The notes: a model not told the origin generated them from the sequence alone. Positions 1 through 10,286 are shown, counted from the stretch's first letter. The stretch: 64,000 nucleotides of DNA from Pseudorhodobacter antarcticus (GCA_945860375.1 CAMAQR010000005.1:62001-126000); one strand, 5' to 3'. Numbers and translations: made by a program.

Positions 1-1388
1 CGGCCCACCGACAGCATATACCAAACCGACGCACCAAATTCCGAACGCTCACGCGGCGGGGCGGCATCGCGGGGCGGGCCTGCCTGATCCGACAGCACTT
101 CGGGGGCCGAACGGCCCGAACGCCATGACTGCACATAGGCGGCGGCGATTTGTTCGGGGCCAAAGCGTTCGATCAGTTTCATCGCCATGTCCATCTCGTC
201 GGACAGGTTCTGACCAAAAACCGGGTTCTCGAAGATGCGCATGTCGTCTTTGGCCTGCACATCATCAGCCGAAGGGGCCACGCCCCATTCCGCCACAACC
301 TTGGCACCTTGCAACAAACGCTGGGCCTTTTTGAACTCTGATGGTGCCACGATCAGCGCAGACACGCCTTTCGAGCCTGCCCGACCAGTGCGGCCCGACC
401 GGTGCAACAGGGTTTCCGAATTCGACGGCAAGTCGGCGTGAATGACCAATTCCAACCCCGGAAGGTCAATCCCGCGCGCTGCCACATCGGTTGCGATACA
501 GACATTCGCCCGCCCGTTGCGCAAAGCCGTCAGCGCATTGGTGCGTTCCTGTTGGCTGAGTTCGCCGGACAGCGCCACAACCTTGAAGCCGCGGTTGCCC
601 ATGCGGGCCATCAAATGGTTCACGTTGACGCGGGTTTTGCAGAACACGATTGCCGTGCGCGCCTCATAAAAGCGCAGCATGTTGAAAATCGCGTGTTCGC
701 GGTCGCGCACGGCCACCGACAAGGCGCGGTATTCGATATCGACGTGCTGCTTGGCTTCGCCTTGAGCGGCAATGCGCAGCGCGTCACGCTGAAAGTCTTC
801 GGCCAGTTTCGCGATCTCTTTGGGAACGGTGGCAGAAAACATCAGGGTGCGACGGTCTTCCGGCGCGGCGGCCAAAATATACTCCAGATCGTCGCGGAAA
901 CCCAGATCCAGCATTTCGTCGGCTTCGTCCAGCACGGCGGCGCGCAAGCCGGACAGGTCAAGCGAGCGGCGGTCGATGTGGTCACGCAAGCGACCCGGCG
1001 TGCCGACAACGATATGTGCGCCACGATCGAGCGCGCGCTTTTCGGTGCGGTAATCCATGCCGCCAACGCAAGTTGCAATCTGCGCACCGGCGGAGGCGTA
1101 AAGCCACTCCAACTCGCGCGCCACCTGCAGGGCCAGTTCACGGGTGGGGGTAATGACCAAGGCCATTGGCGTGTCGGCGTACAAAAGCTTGTCCGCGCCG
1201 CGCAGCAATTCCTCGGCAATCGCCATGCCGAAGGCCACGGTCTTGCCGGAACCGGTTTGCGCCGACACCAGAAGGTCGCGGCCTTTGGCTTCGGGTTTGA
1301 TCACTGCCAATTGCACAGCCGTCAGGGTTTCATAGCCCTTGGCCGTCAAAGCCGCGGCCAGTGGCGCGGCGATACCGTGTTCGATCAT
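1..1388 (-). CDS. DEAD-box ATP-dependent RNA helicase (C-terminus outside window)
   Basis: This is a partial minus-strand gene; its start is the ATG at 1386-1388 and it runs off the left edge after about 462 codons. The protein shows the ordered motifs of a superfamily 2 RNA helicase: AQTGSGKT (Walker A, residues 43-50), PTRELA (81-86), VGTPGRL, DEAD (154-157), SAT in 'FSATVPKEI', RGIDLPG, and HRSGRTGRAG. It should use ATP to unwind RNA in ribosome assembly or mRNA turnover. A tail follows the helicase core, as in DbpA/CsdA-type proteins, but the end is not visible, so the subfamily cannot be decided. The upstream region 1389-1649 is shared with the divergent DUF4170 gene. Confidence 0.93.
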   Translation of the reverse strand, partial: MIEHGIAAPLAAALTAKGYETLTAVQLAVIKPEAKGRDLLVSAQTGSGKTVAFGMAIAEELLRGADKLLYADTPMALVITPTRELALQVARELEWLYASAGAQIATCVGGMDYRTEKRALDRGAHIVVGTPGRLRDHIDRRSLDLSGLRAAVLDEADEMLDLGFRDDLEYILAAAPEDRRTLMFSATVPKEIAKLAEDFQRDALRIAAQGEAKQHVDIEYRALSVAVRDREHAIFNMLRFYEARTAIVFCKTRVNVNHLMARMGNRGFKVVALSGELSQQERTNALTALRNGRANVCIATDVAARGIDLPGLELVIHADLPSNSETLLHRSGRTGRAGSKGVSALIVAPSEFKKAQRLLQGAKVVAEWGVAPSADDVQAKDDMRIFENPVFGQNLSDEMDMAMKLIERFGPEQIAAAYVQSWRSGRSAPEVLSDQAGPPRDAAPPRERSEFGASVWYMLSVG

Positions 1389-1649
1389 ATTTTTTCCTGA
1401 TGGGGGGCACGCTTTGGTGCGCCCTTGAAGTACCATTTTAGCGGCACCTCATTCCCCATTGCAGACCAGCCTCCCTGCCGTCTGCCCCGGAATCGTCGGG
1501 CCGATTTGCGTGCACTACAGGGAAAGCGTCGGTCTGTATAGGTGTTGATCACCAACAAGGCGGGTTCAGCCAATTCTGGCTTTGATTGCCTTGCCCAGCG
1601 TGCGGCCAGCCGTTATCCTGTGCGGCAGCGCAGCAAATTGGACCAACCC

Positions 1650-1895
1650 ATGACTCAACGGCTTCACCTTGTCTTTGGCGGCGAACTTGTCAGCCCTCAG
1701 GCGAACGTTTTCAAGGACGTCAAAGACATCCACATCGTCGGCATGTTCCCCGACTATGCCACCGCGTTTTCGGCGTGGAAGGCCGAGGCGCAACGCACCG
1801 TGGACAACGCCCATATGCGCTATTTCATCGCGCATATTCACCGTCTGCGCGAAGAGAGCAAATCGGGATCGCTGACCGAAGAGATGGGCGCGTAA
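1650..1895 (+). CDS. DUF4170 domain protein
   Basis: This small gene encodes about 81 residues starting MTQRLHLVFGGEL. The sequence and length fit the DUF4170 family, alphaproteobacterial proteins of unknown function commonly found just before the lipid A genes. An in-frame extension to 1542 exists, but the ATG at 1650 gives the family length. There is no signal peptide or membrane segment. It lies 13 bases before the WaaA-like gene and is probably co-transcribed with it and lpxK. The 260 bases upstream (1389-1649) hold no gene that I can support. Confidence 0.82.
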   Translation: MTQRLHLVFGGELVSPQANVFKDVKDIHIVGMFPDYATAFSAWKAEAQRTVDNAHMRYFIAHIHRLREESKSGSLTEEMGA

Positions 1896-1908
1896 GGGGC
1901 ACAGCCCG

Positions 1909-3102
1909 ATGGCGCTGTCGATTGGCCGCACCCTTTACAACCTGACCGGACGGCGAGAGCCGGGCGCGGACGCGTCGCGCCCGGTGCGGCCTTTGGGTCA
2001 GGTGGTTTGGTTGCACGCGTCCGAGGCTGCGGCTGTGGCCGGGGTGCTGCAACTGGCGCGGCGTTTGGTGGAAGATCTGTCGGTTTCAGTTTTGATCACC
2101 AGCCAGAAGGCATTGGGCATCAATGCCCCCGCCATGATCGAACAGCGCTCGCCACTTGACAGTGCCGCCGATGCCAAGGCGTTTCTCGACCATTGGCAGC
2201 CGGACCTGATCGTGATGACCGAAGGCGAAGTGCGCCCCGCTGCGCTGCTGGAGGCGGCAGATCGCAAGATCGCGGTGCTGATGGTCGACGCGCGCACGCC
2301 TTATCTGATCAAGGGGCGCGATGGCTGGTATCCTGGCCTGCTGCGCCGTTGTTTGCAAACCGTGCGGCAGGTGTTGACGGTGGACGAGGCTGCGACGCGG
2401 GCCTTTCGCAAAGCCGGGGCGCTGAATGTGGCCACCGCCGGGCGTTTGGAAGAAGGCAGCGCGGCACTGGCCCACCACGAACCCGAGCGCGCGGCCTTGG
2501 CGGAACTGTTTGCAACGCGCCCGGTCTGGCTGGCCGCTGATGTGCCTGCCGCAGAAGAGGCTGCAGTGATTGAGGCGCACCGGTCGGCCTTGCGTCTGGC
2601 ACATCGGTTGCTGCTGATCTTCGTGCCGCAAGACCCGTCGCGCGCGCCGCAGATCGCTGCACAGATGGAGGCGTCCGAAGGCTGGATGGTGGCGCAGCGC
2701 GGGCTGGAACAAGAGCCAGAGGCGGACACCGAGGTGTATATACCGGACGCCGCCACCGAATATGGCATCTGGTATCGGCTGGCCCCGGTGACATTCCTGG
2801 GCGGGACCTTGCAAGGCGATGGCTGCGCGCGCAATCCGATGGAGCCTGCGGCTTTGGGGTCGGCGATACTCTACGGGCCGCGCCCCGGCGTTTATGGCAC
2901 CGTGTTCGGGCGGTTGGGGGCAGCCCTTGCGGCGCGCGCGGTGGGGTCGCCAACCGATTTGGGCGACGCCTTGGCCGATCTGCTGTCGCCAGACCGCGCG
3001 GCGCGGCTGGCGGCGGCGGCCTGGACGGTGGCGTCAGACGGCGTCGATGTCACCAACCGTGTGGTTGATCTGTCGCGTCGCCTTATCGCAGGCGAAGCCT
3101 GA
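1909..3102 (+). CDS. Divergent WaaA/KdtA-family (GT30) glycosyltransferase
   Basis: The 397-residue protein matches 3-deoxy-D-manno-octulosonic acid (Kdo) transferases in length and overall layout, with a GT-B fold and a C-terminal 'NPMEPAALG' motif. It overlaps lpxK by one base (TGATG), so a lipid A-related job is likely. However, several positions strongly conserved in WaaA are changed. The HSVSVGE region reads HASEAAA, STHEGEE reads [14 protein letters not shown] reads PQDPSR, GDTMGEL reads PDAATEYG, and GGHNPLE reads GCARNPME. The canonical catalytic Glu therefore cannot be placed with confidence. It may be a specialised or inactive paralogue, with the true Kdo transferase encoded elsewhere. 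A standard annotation would call it waaA. Confidence 0.78.
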   Translation: MALSIGRTLYNLTGRREPGADASRPVRPLGQVVWLHASEAAAVAGVLQLARRLVEDLSVSVLITSQKALGINAPAMIEQRSPLDSAADAKAFLDHWQPDLIVMTEGEVRPAALLEAADRKIAVLMVDARTPYLIKGRDGWYPGLLRRCLQTVRQVLTVDEAATRAFRKAGALNVATAGRLEEGSAALAHHEPERAALAELFATRPVWLAADVPAAEEAAVIEAHRSALRLAHRLLLIFVPQDPSRAPQIAAQMEASEGWMVAQRGLEQEPEADTEVYIPDAATEYGIWYRLAPVTFLGGTLQGDGCARNPMEPAALGSAILYGPRPGVYGTVFGRLGAALAARAVGSPTDLGDALADLLSPDRAARLAAAAWTVASDGVDVTNRVVDLSRRLIAGEA

Positions 3103-4100
3103 TGCGCCCGCCTCGGTTTTGGAACACTCCCGCCGGCGCGCCCGGGCTGGTTGCGCGCCTGCTGTCGCCTTTAGGGGCAATCTATGCGATGGCAACGGCG
3201 CAGCGGGTGGCGCGACCGGGCTACAGGGCGAGCGTGCCCGTGATCTGCATCGGCAATCTGAACGCCGGCGGCACCGGTAAGACGCCAACGGCAATCGCGC
3301 TGATCGAGCGTCTGACAGCACGCGGCATTGCGGTGCAACTGGTCAGCCGGGGTCATGGTGGCCGCTTGGCCGGACCGGTGCGCGTGGACCCCATGCAGCA
3401 CCGCGCGGCGGATGTGGGGGATGAGCCGTTGTTGCTGGCGGCCTTTGCGCCCACCATCATCGCGCGTGATCGCGCCGCCGGGGTCCGGCTGGCCGAAGCA
3501 GATGGCGCGCAAGTGGTGGTGCTGGATGATGGCTTTCAGAACCCATCGGTGGTCAAGGACCTGTCGCTGATCGTCGTGGATGCCGACGTGGGGTTTGGCA
3601 ACGGCCTTTGCCTGCCCGCCGGGCCGCTGCGCGAACCGGTTGTCGCCGGAATGAAGCGCGCCGATTTTGTGCTGTCAATCGGCCCAGATCCCGCGCAAGC
3701 GGCGTTTCGCATGACTTGGGGCCCTGACCTGACTGTGCCGCATCTGACCGGGCAATTGGCACCTTTGGCGATGGGGATGGGATGGCAAGGCGAACGCGTG
3801 ATCGCCTTTGCGGGCATTGGCCGACCCGAGAAGTTCTTTGCCACCCTGCGAGCCGAAGGGGCGGTGCTGATCCGGGCCGAGGCTTTGGATGACCATCAGC
3901 CGCTGTCGGATGCCCTGATGAAGCGGTTGCAGCTGGAGGCGATGGCCCATGACGCGCAGCTGGTGACGACAGAAAAGGACGCAACCCGCCTGCCAGCCGC
4001 GTTTCGCGCGCAAGTCCTGACCCTGCCGGTGCGGTTGCAGATTGCGGACTGGTCGGCGCTGGATGCACGGTTGGCACAGTTGGGGTTGTCTGGTTCCTAG
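3102..4100 (+). CDS. lpxK: Tetraacyldisaccharide 4'-kinase
   Basis: The 332-residue product phosphorylates the 4' position of the lipid A disaccharide at the inner membrane, the sixth step of the Raetz pathway. The N-terminus carries the family signature 'SPLGAIYA' and the P-loop '[15 protein letters not shown]' near residues 50-65. '[10 protein letters not shown]' and a C-terminal '[11 protein letters not shown]' are also typical LpxK motifs. Length is normal for the family. The start ATG overlaps the TGA of the upstream GT30 gene, indicating translational coupling in a DUF4170-GT30-lpxK operon. Confidence 0.96.
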   Translation: MRPPRFWNTPAGAPGLVARLLSPLGAIYAMATAQRVARPGYRASVPVICIGNLNAGGTGKTPTAIALIERLTARGIAVQLVSRGHGGRLAGPVRVDPMQHRAADVGDEPLLLAAFAPTIIARDRAAGVRLAEADGAQVVVLDDGFQNPSVVKDLSLIVVDADVGFGNGLCLPAGPLREPVVAGMKRADFVLSIGPDPAQAAFRMTWGPDLTVPHLTGQLAPLAMGMGWQGERVIAFAGIGRPEKFFATLRAEGAVLIRAEALDDHQPLSDALMKRLQLEAMAHDAQLVTTEKDATRLPAAFRAQVLTLPVRLQIADWSALDARLAQLGLSGS

Positions 4101-4125
4101 GCGCAGCGCTGCTGCAGCAACCGCC

Positions 4126-4182
4126 GGGGGCCAGCCCCCGGACCCCCGGGATATTTAGAGACAGATGAAATGCAAATTTTAA
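4126..4182 (+). repeat. Dispersed GC-rich palindromic repeat, copy 1
   Basis: The element begins with the hairpin GGGGGCCAGCCCCC, continues ACCCCCGGGATATTT and ends in AGATGAAATGCAAATTTTA. A second copy with the same order lies at 46629-46685. Both follow closely after a gene stop codon (lpxK here, rnhA there). The hairpin followed by an AT-rich stretch could work as a transcription terminator. Elements of this look are widespread in Rhodobacteraceae intergenic DNA. Confidence 0.75.
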
Positions 4183-4185
4183 TCG

Positions 4186-4209
4186 AATCCGAACGACTGG
4201 TCGGATTTT
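4186..4209 (-). terminator. Possible weak terminator after the membrane winged-helix gene
   Basis: Seven-base arms AATCCGA (4186-4192) and TCGGATT (4201-4207) flank an eight-base loop, just downstream of the stop of the minus-strand gene ending at 4220. Reading on the minus strand, an AT-rich run (CGATTAAAATTT) follows. The U-tract is imperfect. Confidence 0.4.
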
Positions 4210-4219
4210 CTGGTTGCGG

Positions 4220-4924
4220 TCAGATCATCTTGATCGTGTCTTTGCCCACCGCCAGCATATAGCCGCGCCGGGCGACAGTTTTGACCAGAAGCTCGCTGAC
4301 CATCTGATTGCCCAATGAGTCGCGCAGGCGTTTGACGCGGGTGGCGCCCGCCGCCTCGTCGCAATCTGCTGCATTGCGGCCTGAAATCACGCCTTCAATC
4401 TGTGCGCCGGTCAGGACCTCATCATCCATGCGCGCTTCGGCCAGAACCGACAGCGTTTCGATGGCGGCCTCGGTCAGGGCGAATTCCATATCGTTGATAT
4501 AGACCGCGCGCGCCTCGCGACTGATCAGGATCGACGACACCTGGATGCCGGATCGTTGGATGGCGGAAATCCGGCGGTTCAGGGCGATGATCGTCACCAA
4601 AAACACCAAGGCCGCCACCATCAGCGCGGTCGCGAACACCAGCAGCACGAAGATGACAGAGCGATAGCTGATCAGCACTTCGGAAAAACTGGTGCCCGAC
4701 TGCGCCAGAATCTCCAGCAGCTTGATCTCGGCCCCGGTGCGCAGATCGTTGTTTTCCACAAACAACCGCTCCACCCGCGTGTTGAATGCATTGGCGTCTG
4801 GCAGGTTCAGGAACAGAAAGACGGCGGCGCCCAACAGGATCAGCACGATGGCGGCAATGCCACCCGCGACCACCCTGTTGCCAGCCTTCAAAGCGTCAGT
4901 AGCGAAGGAAGTAGGCTCCGGCAC
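4220..4924 (-). CDS. Membrane-anchored winged-helix regulator-like protein
   Basis: The 234-residue protein starts at a GTG (4922-4924). Two hydrophobic segments lie near residues 18-40 and 88-115, separated by a loop of about 45 residues predicted to be periplasmic. The cytoplasmic C-terminus (about 128-226) resembles the OmpR-type winged helix: 'FALTEAAIETLSVLAEA', 'RVKRLRDSLGNQ' and 'TVARRGYMLAV' match the expected wing and recognition-helix pattern. ToxR/CadC proteins have the DNA-binding domain before a single membrane segment; here the order is reversed. The gene overlaps the upstream secreted-protein gene by 29 bases, so the two are likely translationally coupled. Target genes are unknown. 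A non-DNA-binding winged helix is also possible. Confidence 0.75.
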   Translation of the reverse strand: MPEPTSFATDALKAGNRVVAGGIAAIVLILLGAAVFLFLNLPDANAFNTRVERLFVENNDLRTGAEIKLLEILAQSGTSFSEVLISYRSVIFVLLVFATALMVAALVFLVTIIALNRRISAIQRSGIQVSSILISREARAVYINDMEFALTEAAIETLSVLAEARMDDEVLTGAQIEGVISGRNAADCDEAAGATRVKRLRDSLGNQMVSELLVKTVARRGYMLAVGKDTIKMI

Positions 4925-5174
4925 TGTCTTTCCTTTCTTCCAAGCCTTCGGGTCCGAAGGTGGAGAGAACGTTCAGCAATGTCCAGTCATCAGCGGCCAG
5001 ACGCGGCGTCAATTCTGCCTCAGCGGATCCGGCATCGCAGGCGGACACCTCGGCCACACCGTAGTGCAGGCGCAGGGGGTCGTCCTGCTTGGCCTTGTAG
5101 TCGGCATAACATTCGGCAGAGGCGGGCAAGGCGAACCCGATCAACACGGCCACGGCAAGAGATAGGCGTTTCAT
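4896..5174 (-). CDS. Small secreted protein of unknown function
   Basis: The 92-residue product has a clear signal peptide (MKRLSLAVAVLIGFALPASA, cleavage after residue 20), giving a mature protein of about 72 residues with two Cys (C22 and one near 45) that could form a disulfide. No named domain is recognised. The last 29 bases overlap the start of the membrane winged-helix gene. Its export and the periplasmic loop of the neighbour suggest, without proof, that the two proteins meet in the periplasm. The intergenic stretch up to 5374 holds no other gene. Confidence 0.8.
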   Translation of the reverse strand: MKRLSLAVAVLIGFALPASAECYADYKAKQDDPLRLHYGVAEVSACDAGSAEAELTPRLAADDWTLLNVLSTFGPEGLEERKDSAGAYFLRY

Positions 5175-5470
5175 GGGACACGCTCCTGAACTTCAGTGCA
5201 TATCAATGCGCGCGCTTGCGGTGATATTCAATATCCAAGCCTCAGTGCCATCAACGGCGGGGCCTGATATCGCATAACACCGCGGCGTTATTGCTTGGCT
5301 GAACGGCACTAAGCCACGGTTGGGGCATCCAGTTCGCCCCGTTGTGGGGCACCACCCAACCGATGGAGGCCCCGATGATGAACGTTCTGCCCAAAACCGT
5401 GATCGCATCCGAAACCCTGGCCGAAACCCATTTTGCGCTGCGCAGCCGGACCGTTGCCGCCAAGGATCCG

Positions 5471-5887
5471 ATGAAGAAACTGTTGAGCGGTCTGACGGCA
5501 CTGGCCGTTGCGGCGTCGCTGCTGATGGTGACGGCGGTGCCATCGCATGCCGACAAGAAGGGCGACAATCTGGCCAAGGCGCTGGCGGCGATCATCGTGA
5601 TTGGTGTGATTGCCAACAACATCGACAACAAGAATGATGCCAAGCGCGCGCCCAAGCCCCAGCCGCAACCCGCCAAATTGCCCCGCGTGCCCAGCGGATG
5701 CGCGATAGAAATCGACAGCGACGCAGGCCGCCCCGTCACCATGTACTCGGAATCCTGCCTGCGCGAAGCGGGCTTCAACTATCGTCTGCCCAACTGCGCG
5801 CGTGCGGTGCGCATCTATGGCCAGCGCGATCGCATCTACTCCGCCAATTGCCTGCGCGACGCAGGGTTCAAGTTGAGCGGTCGCTGA
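5471..5887 (+). CDS. Secreted protein with paired Cys repeats
   Basis: From the ATG at 5471 the protein has 138 residues and a textbook signal peptide ([18 protein letters not shown]... ending SHA). The mature part has a hydrophobic stretch, a Lys/Pro-rich linker ([15 protein letters not shown]) and two related C-terminal motifs, [10 protein letters not shown] and [10 protein letters not shown]. No catalytic motif is seen. An in-frame ATG at 5375 has a good GGAGG ribosome site at six bases and would add 32 residues ahead of the signal peptide, so the start is uncertain. It could be an outer-membrane or periplasmic structural protein; the function is unknown. Confidence 0.8.
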   Translation: MKKLLSGLTALAVAASLLMVTAVPSHADKKGDNLAKALAAIIVIGVIANNIDNKNDAKRAPKPQPQPAKLPRVPSGCAIEIDSDAGRPVTMYSESCLREAGFNYRLPNCARAVRIYGQRDRIYSANCLRDAGFKLSGR

Positions 5888-5928
5888 ACCAACACGGGCC
5901 GCCTGATCTGTCCAAACTGGCCCGCACT

Positions 5929-5966
5929 GGGGGCGAATGGCCGACGCGCCTTCGCCCCCTTTTTTT
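5929..5966 (+). terminator. Rho-independent terminator after the secreted Cys-repeat gene
   Basis: Nine-base arms GGGGGCGAA (5929-5937) and TTCGCCCCC (5951-5959) are followed by seven T (5960-5966). It ends the upstream gene shortly before rnhB. Confidence 0.9.
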
Positions 5967-6560
5967 GGGCCGCATTTTGCGTTACGCGAAGCGGATGATC
6001 AAACCGACAGCCGATTTTGCATTCGAAACTGCCGCCCGCGCACGGGGCTTTGTCCTGATTGCGGGGGTGGATGAAGTGGGGCGTGGCCCGCTGGCCGGCC
6101 CTGTCACCGCTGCCGCTGTGATCCTGAACCCCGATGACATCCCCCCTGGTCTGGCCGATTCCAAGGCGCTGACGGCGGCGCGGCGCGAGGCGCTGTTTGT
6201 CGAAATCACCACCCGCGCGCGGGTGTGCGTGGCCCATGCCAGCGTGGCGGAAATTGACAGCCTGAACATCCTGCGCGCCAGTCATCTGGCGATGGAGCGG
6301 GCAGTGGCGGGGTTGGGCGTGACCCCGGATCATTGTCTGATCGACGGCAACCTGATCCCCGCCGGTTTGCGTGCCTGCGCACAGGCGATTGTCAAAGGCG
6401 ATGCCAAATCCCTGTCGATTGCTGCCGCATCCATTGTGGCCAAAGTGACACGCGACCGGATCATGGTGGATTTGGCGCAACAGCATCCCGGCTATGGCTG
6501 GGAGTTCAACGCCGGTTATCCCACCAAATTGCACCTGGGCGCGCTTCTAAATCTTGGGGT

Positions 6561-7844
<1,284 letters not shown>

Positions 7845-7894
7845 GATCATCTCACCAGTTTACGCCGTGCCGCGGTCAGTCTGCGGCACCACTG

Positions 7895-7926
7895 CCCCAG
7901 CATGCTTGTCATGTTGGGGTTTTTTC
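7895..7926 (+). terminator. Rho-independent terminator after ccrM
   Basis: Ten-base arms CCCCAGCATG (7895-7904) and CATGTTGGGG (7910-7919, one G-U pair) enclose a five-base loop, followed by seven T (7920-7926). It stands 50 bases after the ccrM stop and before the next gene. Confidence 0.88.
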
Positions 7927-8003
7927 CACGGCAAATCGCCGTAGGCTTTTGGCAGCGCTGTGCTAGGCTTGCCCCATTGGACGGTGCTTTTTCCGAGGAT
8001 GGC

Positions 8004-9068
8004 ATGGCAGAAACTTTGACAGATGTTCGCAAGCTGGCGCAACGACAGGAGGCCGACCTGTTGGCCGCCGTACAGGCGTTGGCGCAGGTGATCGCCCCCC
8101 CGTTCACGCCAAAGCTGCGACAGCGCATTTTGGGCCTTTTGGGGGCCGTGCAACTGCCCTACGCAACGTTGAACAGCACATGGCATCGCCATTTGCAGCT
8201 GCCCGAAACGCGGACACTGCCACATTATCACACCGATATGGCCTACTTTGGAACCGTGCGGCGGAGACTGAATACCCTGAGCGAAATGCAGCGGCAGTTG
8301 CGCTTGGTGATTGCGGCCAAGCGACTGGCGATCATGCCAGACCCGCCAACGGCAGGCGGAGCGACAAGCCAAATGATACTTGCGTTCGAGGACGTTCTAT
8401 ACCGGATGCATGAACATATCAGCCCGCCACGACCAGACCCCGAAACCTATGTCGGCAAGCACAACGACATCCCGCTGCCCTTTGCCCAGTTTGCGCGCCT
8501 GATGCAATTGGGGCGCCGGACGGCACTGGCGCTTGGCCGCCAGATGCCGCTTGCTTTTCTGGACGTCGGCTGTGGTGTTGGGTTGAAGGTGTTGCAGGCG
8601 GCGCAGGTGTTCGAAATCTCGCAGGGGTTGGAATATGATCACACCCGGGTGCCTGTCGCCGATGCGATGATAAAACACGCAAGGCGCAATCAGGACCGGG
8701 TGTTTCAAGCCGATGCTTTGGAATTTGACGGCTATGCGAATTACGATGTGATCTACGCCTATAAACCGCTGTCGGTCTTTGATCTGATCATCCGGATGGA
8801 ACAGCGCATCGTGTCACAGGCCCGCCCCGGTACGGTGCTGGTCATGCCATATGGTGAATTTGACGGCCGCTATCAGGACTATGATCTGGGCCGGATCGCG
8901 CCTTTGGTCTATGTGACCGGCTACAAGGGCCGCGACATGAAACCGCTGCTTCGCAGGATCGGGCAGATTGGTTTCATGGTGCCTCAAGATCCAAAGCTGC
9001 GGAACTTTGATGAAGGCTTTGCAGCGCCTTTGGCCAACGCTTTGCGGCAATGGGGGCATTTGTCGTAA
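8004..9068 (+). CDS. Class I SAM-dependent methyltransferase, substrate unknown
   Basis: From the ATG at 8004 (GAGGA ribosome site just before) the protein has 354 residues. The first ~190 residues are mostly helical and basic with no recognised domain. The second half holds a Rossmann methyltransferase: motif I 'FLDVGCGVGLKVLQAA', an acidic residue at the end of the next strand ('GLEYD'), and 'VFQADALEF' as motif III. 'NYDVIYAYKPL' follows. No signal peptide or membrane segment is present. It faces alkB tail to tail (24-base gap), so context gives no clue to the substrate. An in-frame ATG at 7902 lies inside the terminator and is unlikely. Confidence 0.8.
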   Translation: MAETLTDVRKLAQRQEADLLAAVQALAQVIAPPFTPKLRQRILGLLGAVQLPYATLNSTWHRHLQLPETRTLPHYHTDMAYFGTVRRRLNTLSEMQRQLRLVIAAKRLAIMPDPPTAGGATSQMILAFEDVLYRMHEHISPPRPDPETYVGKHNDIPLPFAQFARLMQLGRRTALALGRQMPLAFLDVGCGVGLKVLQAAQVFEISQGLEYDHTRVPVADAMIKHARRNQDRVFQADALEFDGYANYDVIYAYKPLSVFDLIIRMEQRIVSQARPGTVLVMPYGEFDGRYQDYDLGRIAPLVYVTGYKGRDMKPLLRRIGQIGFMVPQDPKLRNFDEGFAAPLANALRQWGHLS

Positions 9069-9092
9069 GGCTGAAGCGGTTGACCCTGCCGG

Positions 9093-10241
9093 TCAGCGAT
9101 TGCCCCCCGGCAAAGGGTTCAACGCCTTGTTGTAGGCGTGCCAGTCGGTGATGTCGGGATAGTAGCGCTGCCGCCATTCTTTCACCCGCCTGTTCATCAG
9201 GCGTTTCCACAAGGGCGGCACCATCGCGGCCATGGTCATGATCGGATAGCCGTAGGGCAGTTGCGGGGCGTCATCCTCGGCATAGGTTTGCAGCAAGGGA
9301 AAGCGGCGGTCGGGTTTGTAATGGTGATCTGAGTGGCGTTGCAGGTTGATCACCAGCCAGTTGGACGCCCGCTGAGACGCGTTCCATGAATGACGCGGCA
9401 GGACATGTTCATAGCGCCCCTCACCCAGATGGCGGCGCGTCAGGCCGTAGTGTTCGATGTAGTTGACCAGTTCCAACTGCCAGATCGCGGCGAAGGCCTG
9501 AAACAGAAACAATGCCAGACCGATCCCGCCGCCCAAAGTGATCGCCAGCGCCAGCATTGCCAGTTGCAGCGCGCCATAGCGCCAATAAGGATTGCTGCGG
9601 TGCAGGGGCGGCAGGCCACGGCGGGCCAGCATCGCCACCTCGGCCTGCCAAGCCGAAACATGGCATTCCACCAGAACGCGGGGAAAGAATCGATGGAAGC
9701 CCTCGTTATACCGCGCCGTGACCGGATCGCGCGGGGTGCCGACGTAAAGATGATGCACCCGCAGGTGTTCGCTGCGGAAATGGCTGTAAAGCACAGTCGC
9801 CAGCAGCAGATCGCCCAGCCAACGCTCTATCGCCGACTTCTGGTGCATCAATTCATGGCTGTAATTGATGCCAATGGTGCCCGAAACCGACCCGACGCCA
9901 AAGAACAGCACAATCTTTTCCAGCGTCCCCAGATGATCCGCCTGCGGCACATACCAGATCAGCCCGAACAGCACGCAAAATTGCAGCGGGAACCAGATCA
10001 GAGTGATCAGCCGATACCAGATCAGGCCCGGCTCTGGTGTGGACAGATCGGGATTGTCCTCATTCCGGCCCAGAATGGCGTCGAGGATGGAAAACATCCC
10101 CCATGAATACAGGGGCAGCAGAACCACGGTCCAACCGCCCACCACTGCACCCAAAACAGCCACCGGGATCAGGCCCAAAGACAGCCAGAACGGCAGGGCG
10201 CTTTGCAGACGTTGGACTTCGGCGGCGGGAATGGTTGTCAT
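9093..10241 (-). CDS. alkB: Alkane 1-monooxygenase (AlkB-type membrane hydroxylase)
   Basis: The 382-residue integral membrane diiron enzyme is expected to hydroxylate terminal methyl groups of medium-chain alkanes using electrons from rubredoxin. The histidine boxes are in place: 'HELMH', 'HLRVHH' and 'LQRHSDHH', plus 'NYIEHYGL', which is characteristic of AlkB rather than fatty acid desaturases. About six hydrophobic segments are visible. The ATG at 10241 is preceded by GAGG at five bases; an in-frame ATG at 10274 would add 11 residues. No rubredoxin, rubredoxin reductase or regulator is adjacent. It lies downstream of mutY on the same strand. Confidence 0.9.
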   Translation of the reverse strand: MTTIPAAEVQRLQSALPFWLSLGLIPVAVLGAVVGGWTVVLLPLYSWGMFSILDAILGRNEDNPDLSTPEPGLIWYRLITLIWFPLQFCVLFGLIWYVPQADHLGTLEKIVLFFGVGSVSGTIGINYSHELMHQKSAIERWLGDLLLATVLYSHFRSEHLRVHHLYVGTPRDPVTARYNEGFHRFFPRVLVECHVSAWQAEVAMLARRGLPPLHRSNPYWRYGALQLAMLALAITLGGGIGLALFLFQAFAAIWQLELVNYIEHYGLTRRHLGEGRYEHVLPRHSWNASQRASNWLVINLQRHSDHHYKPDRRFPLLQTYAEDDAPQLPYGYPIMTMAAMVPPLWKRLMNRRVKEWRQRYYPDITDWHAYNKALNPLPGGNR

Positions 10242-10286
10242 TTTGGCCTCGGGGTTTGGCGCAGTGTAACGCAAAGCGGTGAAGGC

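Noticed and set aside
402..1400. 332-codon plus-strand frame opposite the helicase
   Set aside because: It is the antisense of the DEAD-box gene; the minus strand has all helicase motifs and the plus frame has none.
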